Source: Pseudomonas orientalis (GTDB lineage: Bacteria > Pseudomonadota > Gammaproteobacteria > Pseudomonadales > Pseudomonadaceae). Taken from it: a stretch of DNA of 64,000 nt. Under the pieces are notes generated by a model that was not told the DNA's origin, made no database searches, and saw only the letters and a program-made list of their open reading frames with translations. The position numbers and the translations under genes were made by a program. Where the stretch lies: the NCBI RefSeq assembly GCF_001439815.1, contig NZ_JYLM01000006.1, forward strand, positions 1-64,000, given 5' to 3'. Of the stretch, positions 59,732 to 64,000 are shown in pieces; position 1 is the stretch's first letter; each line of letters opens with the position of its first letter.

Positions 59732-61798
59732 TTACTTCACAGTTTTTGGCGCCTTGCCTTCTTTCATTTGTTGCAGCAACGGTGCGCACTCATTCGGCTC
59801 ACCGCCGCTTGGGGCGACCAGTGCGAGCAGCCCCGCAGCAGGGCCGGCAATCACACCCAGTGCGACCATGCCCGCGCCGCGCAATGCCAGGGGGATGGCT
59901 TTGACGCCGGCATTGGGCTTGATGAACGGCCCGTTCACATACAACGGTGAGCGCAGGGAGAACAGGCGGAACCCCTTGGACTCCGGCGTGATGGTCAGGT
60001 CCAACTGCTCGGTCGCCATGTTCGCCGTACCATCGACGTAGATGATCGCGTTCTCGGTATCGAACACAAACAACCGGGTGGTCGCCAGGCCGGTCTTGAT
60101 GCCGAAGTCCGCCGCGGCGCAGTTGATCTTCACTTCCTTGTCGCCAAACAGGCGCCCCACCACGTAATTACCCACGTTGAGGCCGGCGATTTCCATCAGG
60201 CCACGGCTGATCGCGCCGTCGTTGATCAGCATCTTCAGGTCACCCGTGGAGGTGCCCAGCAGTGCTGCCACGGAGTTGCCGCGCCCGGAAATATCGGCGT
60301 CGCCGTTGAGTTCGCCAAAACTGGTTTTCATCGGCTCAAAGCTTGGGAACAACTGTTTGAGCTTGAAATTACGCGCTGTAAGTTTCGCGCGACCTTCCAT
60401 TGGCGTGGTGCGGCCGTTCAAGCGGATCTGCGCATCGAGCTTGCCGCCGGCCACGCCGAAGCGCAGGGGCTCGAGGCTCAGCTCACCGTCGTTGAGCACC
60501 AGGTGCGTATAGAGGTCGGTGAACGGCAGCTCGGCGCTGTGCACGATGCGTTTGCCGGTGAATTCCACGTCGGCATCCATCTCGCGCCAGCGCTCGGTGC
60601 GAAACTCTTCGACCGGCAGCACCTTGGTCGCCGGTTGCTTGCTTTCACCGCCACGGGCTTTCTGCTTGGCGTTGGAATCGGCGCCGATCAGTGGGGCCAG
60701 GTCATCCATCAGCAATTGGTTGGACACCAGCGCGCCGCTGAGCTTGGGCCGTGGCTGGCTGGCGACGTAACCCAGGTCGCCGTGGATATCGCTGTTGCCG
60801 ATCTTGCCGTTGAAGTTTTCATAGCGGAAGGACGCGCCGCTGGCTTCATGCAGTTTGGCGATCAGATGACCATCGGTTGAATACGCCGGCGAGTCGGGCA
60901 ACGTCACGCCGGTCAGCGGGTAGAGGTTGCCCAGGCTGGCACCGGCGAGTTTGAGGCGCAGGTCCAGGGCGCCGAGGTTGAGCGGGTCGGTCAGGGTGCC
61001 GGCCAGGGCGATGCTGGTGTCGGCGATCTTGACCTGGGCCTGCAGCGGGAACGGTTTGGCCGCGTCCTGCAGGGCGAGCAGGCCGCCGATCTTGCCGGTG
61101 CCGGCGAGCGCCTGGCCGTGATACTGGCCTTTGACCTTGAGGCCGAACGCATAGTCCTGCGGTGCCGAGCCTTTTTCCAGGGCCTTTTTGGCATCCGCGT
61201 CACCGACGATTTCACCGAAGGGAATCGGTTGGCCCAGCGGGTCGATGATCACATCGAGCCGGGTCTTGAGGGTCTGGTCGTCGAGGGTGACGTGGCCCTT
61301 GTCGAAGCCGATGGCGCCGATATCCACCACCCAGCGCGAAGGCTCGGCGTCGGGGTCCTTGGGGTCGAATTTGAAAGTCCAGTTGGCGCGGCCGTCAGCC
61401 AGGCGCTGCAGGTCGGCGCTCGGCTCGGTGAGGTCGATACGCGGGATCACCACGCGCTGTGCCAGCAATGCCAAGGGCGAAATACGCAACTCGACCTTCT
61501 TGAGCGTGACCATCTGCGGTTGCTTGGACCAGTCGGGGTTACCCAGGCTCAGGTCTTCGGCAATCACATGGGGCCAGGGCACCCAGGCCCGCCAGCCGCC
61601 TTCGTCAGGCTCACGCTGCCACACCACCGCCAGGTTGCCATTGATGGCGAATGGGCGGTGCAACTCTTCGGAGACCTTGGCATTGAGGGGTGGCTTGATG
61701 CGGTTCCAGTCGAAAAACACCAGGACCAATACCGCGATGGCAATTAACAGAACGAAGCTGGCGCAGCTCCAGGCGACGATCTTTCGAGTGCGCGTCAT
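59732..61798 (-). CDS. AsmA family protein
   Basis: A 688-residue inner-membrane-anchored periplasmic protein. One N-terminal membrane segment (IVAWSCASFVLLIAIAVLVL) is followed by the AsmA opening FDWNRIKPPLNAKVSEELHR. The long beta-rich body ends with NVGNYVVGRLFGDKEVKINC and LDLTITPESKGFRLFSLRSP, typical of the C-terminal AsmA domain. AsmA-like proteins are thought to move or organise phospholipids between the membranes. Length matches AsmA proteins of pseudomonads. It is convergent with the ferritin-like gene. Confidence 0.9.
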   Translation of the reverse strand: MTRTRKIVAWSCASFVLLIAIAVLVLVFFDWNRIKPPLNAKVSEELHRPFAINGNLAVVWQREPDEGGWRAWVPWPHVIAEDLSLGNPDWSKQPQMVTLKKVELRISPLALLAQRVVIPRIDLTEPSADLQRLADGRANWTFKFDPKDPDAEPSRWVVDIGAIGFDKGHVTLDDQTLKTRLDVIIDPLGQPIPFGEIVGDADAKKALEKGSAPQDYAFGLKVKGQYHGQALAGTGKIGGLLALQDAAKPFPLQAQVKIADTSIALAGTLTDPLNLGALDLRLKLAGASLGNLYPLTGVTLPDSPAYSTDGHLIAKLHEASGASFRYENFNGKIGNSDIHGDLGYVASQPRPKLSGALVSNQLLMDDLAPLIGADSNAKQKARGGESKQPATKVLPVEEFRTERWREMDADVEFTGKRIVHSAELPFTDLYTHLVLNDGELSLEPLRFGVAGGKLDAQIRLNGRTTPMEGRAKLTARNFKLKQLFPSFEPMKTSFGELNGDADISGRGNSVAALLGTSTGDLKMLINDGAISRGLMEIAGLNVGNYVVGRLFGDKEVKINCAAADFGIKTGLATTRLFVFDTENAIIYVDGTANMATEQLDLTITPESKGFRLFSLRSPLYVNGPFIKPNAGVKAIPLALRGAGMVALGVIAGPAAGLLALVAPSGGEPNECAPLLQQMKEGKAPKTVK

Positions 61799-62155
61799 TG
61801 CACAAAACTCCTGAATACGACTGGCTGGGCAACAGCCTTTGACACAGCTTATAGGACTACGACTGGCAAAGTGCCCGGGGGTTTAACGCAACGGCGGAAT
61901 TAGCCGAAAAAAGCGATTTTCCTGATCGAACAGACAGATCCGATCATCAACGGCGCACCATTGTTACCCAGGTTCGTGTCGAAAATACCCACCTCGGTGC
62001 AAAACCGCGTGCTTGAGAGGCGCGATCTAGAGCCTCCCGTGGGAACAATCAATTCTGTTGATTATTACCATTGTGTTTATGAACTTTTATATCGACTTAT
62101 CAAGAGTAGCATTAGCCCTGTACCCACTTTATCGCCCTCTCAAGGAGCAACCCTC
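61799..62155. other. Divergent gap between asmA and the secreted repeat protein
   Basis: No gene is supported. The left part carries the asmA start signals. The right part (62040-62110) is AT-rich and should hold the promoter of the next gene. AATCAA-TTCTG-TTGATT at 62047-62063 is a perfect 6-bp inverted repeat, a candidate operator. GAACTT at 62081-62086 resembles the -35 of envelope-stress sigma factors, but no matching -10 was found. Confidence 0.4.
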
Positions 62156-62527
62156 ATGAAACGCCAACTACTCGCTACCGTCCTGTTATCCGTCCTGGCT
62201 TCCAGTGCCTTCGCCCTGCCAGCCGCCGAACAGGCCACCCCACAGAACAAAGCCCAAGCCGTGCAATCCAGCCAGACCGTGGCTCGCAGCGGTTCGCAAG
62301 AAGACGAAAACCGTGACTACGCCAAAGGCGCTGTCGCTGAAAACGGTTCGGAGCAGGCCAACAAACGCGCCTACACCGAAGGACTGACTGAAGGTGGCAA
62401 CGACCGCCTGCAGGAAAAAGGTCTGGTAGAAGGCGGTGCCGAACAAGCCAATGACCGTGCCTACACCCAAGGTATCGCTGAAGGTGGTGCTGATCGTCTG
62501 GAAGAACTGCATCAAGCACAGAGCTAA
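62156..62527 (+). CDS. Small secreted protein with EQANxRAYT repeats
   Basis: A 123-residue protein with a clear signal peptide (MKRQLLATVLLSVLASSAFA). The mature part is hydrophilic and acidic. It contains two full copies and one partial copy of a unit of about 29 residues: EQANKRAYTEGLTEGGNDRL and EQANDRAYTQGIAEGGADRL, with ENRDYAKGAVAENG before them. I do not recognise a function. AAGGAG lies eight bases upstream and a strong terminator follows, so it is a single-gene unit. Similar proteins may be annotated as phage infection protein, but I cannot confirm this. Confidence 0.85.
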   Translation: MKRQLLATVLLSVLASSAFALPAAEQATPQNKAQAVQSSQTVARSGSQEDENRDYAKGAVAENGSEQANKRAYTEGLTEGGNDRLQEKGLVEGGAEQANDRAYTQGIAEGGADRLEELHQAQS

Positions 62528-62546
62528 GCCCGTGGTGGCCCAGAAA

Positions 62547-62576
62547 AAAGCCCGATCTGTCGATCGGGCTTTCGCT
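62547..62576 (+). terminator. Intrinsic terminator after the secreted repeat gene
   Basis: AAAGCCCGATC and GATCGGGCTTT form an 11-bp stem with TGTC loop, followed by CGCTTTTATAT. A run of A before the stem could let it act in both directions. Confidence 0.9.
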
Positions 62577-62678
62577 TTTATATAGACCCCGTCACGCAAT
62601 GCCCCCGCCAAGTTCGACGCCGGCAAAGCGGTTTTGCTAGAGTGCGTCGCTGTACTCGCCGACAAAGCCCATCCGCTC

Positions 62679-63311
62679 ATGCTGCCCCGCGCCGAACAGA
62701 AGCAACAGACCCGCCTCGCCTTGATGGACGCTGCCCGCCATCTGATGGAGTGTGGCCGTGGGTTTGGCAGCCTGAGCCTGCGCGAAGTGGCCAAGACAGC
62801 GGGTATCGTGCCCACCGGCTTCTATCGCCATTTTGCCGACATGGACCAGCTTGGGCTGGTGTTGGTCAGTGAAGTCGGCCAGACGTTCCGCGCCACGATT
62901 CGCCTGGTGCGCCACAACGAATTCGTCATGGGCGGGATCATCGATGCGTCCGTGCGGATTTTTCTCGACGTGGTCTCGGCCAACCGTTCCCAATTCCTGT
63001 TCCTGGCCCGCGAACAATACGGTGGCTGCCTGGCCGTGCGCCAAGCCATCGGCGCCCTGCGCGAAGACATCACCCGCGACCTGGCGGCCGACCTCACGCT
63101 GATGCCCAAGCTGCAGCACCTGGATGCCGATGGTTTGCACGTGATGGCCGACCTGATCGTCAAAAGTGTGTTCGCCACCCTGCCCGATATCATCGACCCG
63201 CCCGCCGAGGCCTTGCCTGCCCACCTCACGCCCCAGGCGAAAATCACCCAGCAATTGCGCTTTATCTTTATCGGCCTCAAGCATTGGCAGGGCCTGGGCA
63301 GCACCGAGTAA
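62679..63311 (+). CDS. desT: DesT/FabR-like TetR-family regulator
   Basis: A 210-residue regulator. The N-terminal helix-turn-helix, LREVAKTAGIVPTGFYRHF, and the opening MLPRAEQKQQTRLALMDAAR match the FabR/DesT group, which senses the ratio of saturated to unsaturated acyl-CoA and controls desaturase or unsaturated fatty-acid genes. The start at 62679 fits; the frame upstream to 62634 is not conserved-looking. In PAO1 desT (PA4890) lies just before ureEFG, which supports the name. No desaturase gene is in the window. Confidence 0.82.
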   Translation: MLPRAEQKQQTRLALMDAARHLMECGRGFGSLSLREVAKTAGIVPTGFYRHFADMDQLGLVLVSEVGQTFRATIRLVRHNEFVMGGIIDASVRIFLDVVSANRSQFLFLAREQYGGCLAVRQAIGALREDITRDLAADLTLMPKLQHLDADGLHVMADLIVKSVFATLPDIIDPPAEALPAHLTPQAKITQQLRFIFIGLKHWQGLGSTE

Positions 63312-63316
63312 TACGA

Positions 63317-63823
63317 TCAGCCAGCCTTGTGAAAGCGCTTGGCGGTGGTGTAGTTCCTGTTCCAGTAGCTATTGCTCAGCGAATCGATACGCACGTTCTT
63401 GCCGGTACGCGGGGAATGGATGAACTTGCCGTCGCCGATATACAGCCCGACGTGACTCACCCGCCCCTGCCCGTTGCCTTTGAAAAAGACCGCGTCGCCC
63501 GGCTTCAACGCCGCGCGCTTGATGGTCGCGGCCGTTGAACGGTGCATCGCAGCCGTGGTGCGCGGCAGCTGAATATTGGCTTGGGTCTTGAACAGATAGA
63601 CCAGGAAGCTGCTGCAATCGAATCCTTGTTCGGTAGACGCACCGCCCCACTTGTAGGGTGTGCCGAGCAGTTGATGGGCGCGGTCGATCACATCGTCGAC
63701 CGGAGACGATGCCTGCGTGGAAACAAAGGTCGCCGGCTGTTGAAGAGTGGCCGAGGCTGACGAGATGAGGCAAGACAGGCTGACGATAACGGAACAGACA
63801 AGTAACTTGAACATGATGAACAT
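63317..63823 (-). CDS. NlpC/P60 family cell-wall hydrolase
   Basis: A 168-residue exported peptidase (family C40). Residues 1-25 are a signal peptide. The catalytic Cys is in GGASTEQGFDCSSFLVYLF, the His in RVSHVGLYIGDG, and the third polar residue is likely the His in FIHSP. Such enzymes cleave peptide cross-links in peptidoglycan. The start may be 63823 or 63814 (MFKLL); neither has a good ribosome site. It is convergent with desT, with five bases between the stops. Confidence 0.9.
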   Translation of the reverse strand: MFIMFKLLVCSVIVSLSCLISSASATLQQPATFVSTQASSPVDDVIDRAHQLLGTPYKWGGASTEQGFDCSSFLVYLFKTQANIQLPRTTAAMHRSTAATIKRAALKPGDAVFFKGNGQGRVSHVGLYIGDGKFIHSPRTGKNVRIDSLSNSYWNRNYTTAKRFHKAG

Positions 63824-63946
63824 CGCGGCGGAATAAACACGGCGCGAATCTTAAAGAACCCCCACGTAAACTCACGAAGGCCGATTCTCGGGGTCTTGTA
63901 GGATAATTCCTTAAAATTCAATGAAGAATTGGATGAAAGAAATTTC

Positions 63947-64000
63947 ATGCAATACGTAGGCGTACTCCACGCAAAATGCCCCTTCCCGGTGCTTGAACCC
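63947..64000 (+). CDS. Possible gene start, cut by the window edge
   Basis: An ATG at 63947 opens a frame of 18 codons that runs off the window (MQYVGVLHAKCPFPVLEP). GATGAAAGAAATTTC upstream is a weak ribosome site, and the AT-rich stretch before it (63900-63945) could be a promoter. Too short to identify. Confidence 0.3.
   Translation, partial: MQYVGVLHAKCPFPVLEP

Noticed and set aside
62081..62110. GAACTT as an AlgU-type promoter before the secreted repeat gene
   Set aside because: No TCTGA-like -10 is found at 16-17 bases downstream.

Overview
The window looks like chromosome of a fluorescens-group Pseudomonas. The coding sequence is GC-rich, and the backbone order speA, yciH, NUDIX, DUF2333, GGEEF cyclase, chemoreceptor, aroQ, accBC, prmA, dusB-fis, purHD, retS, marC, then the urt/ure urea cluster, matches my memory of the P. 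aeruginosa PAO1 order (roughly PA4838 to PA4890). Most intergenic gaps hold copies of a REP element reading GTGGGAGGGGGCTTGCCCCC, which is typical of this group. No rRNA, tRNA, prophage or insertion sequence was seen. These family assignments come from reading the translated sequences; no database search was run.

Layout. 1-23,335 is core: a MATE pump, polyamine synthesis (speA), a c-di-GMP cyclase (GcbA-like) and chemoreceptor, the shikimate/fatty-acid operon aroQ-accB-accC, prmA and a zinc-ribbon protein, dusB-fis, purH-purD, the hybrid kinase RetS and a MarC membrane protein. 23,332-42,577 is an accessory block sitting between marC and urtA. It contains an unrecognised 259-residue protein, two divergent sets of oxygen-dependent cobalamin genes (cobGHIJ and cobLK), a HigBA/RelE-type toxin-antitoxin pair, a copper-uptake set (two DUF2946 proteins, PCu(A)C chaperone, OprC-like receptor, PepSY protein) and a 1,966-residue protein made of nine diverged repeats. 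42,812-53,012 is the urea cluster: a likely sigma-54 promoter, urtABCDE, ureD, ureA, two GNAT acetyltransferases, ureB and ureC. The accessory genes ureEFG are not in the window. 53,064-64,000 returns to housekeeping genes: CbpA, a YegD-like Hsp70, an AI-2E-type transporter, PsiF, an AraC regulator divergent from an EamA transporter, a ferritin-like protein, AsmA, a small secreted repeat protein, a DesT-like TetR regulator and an NlpC/P60 hydrolase.

How parts work together. The Urt transporter imports urea and urease hydrolyses it, probably under nitrogen control through sigma-54. REP pairs separate the urea genes into blocks that could differ in mRNA level. RetS and GcbA both bear on the planktonic/biofilm decision. 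The copper genes form one co-directional set for scavenging and handling copper.

Most novel item. The giant gene at 36,677-42,577 alternates two repeat types (A and B) in nine units. Only A-units 1 and 3 keep a full JAMM-like metalloprotease set (Glu, His-x-His, Ser-x-x-Asp) with identical internal spacing. The other units have lost it. It looks like an undescribed array of active and dead JAB/DUF4329-like domains.
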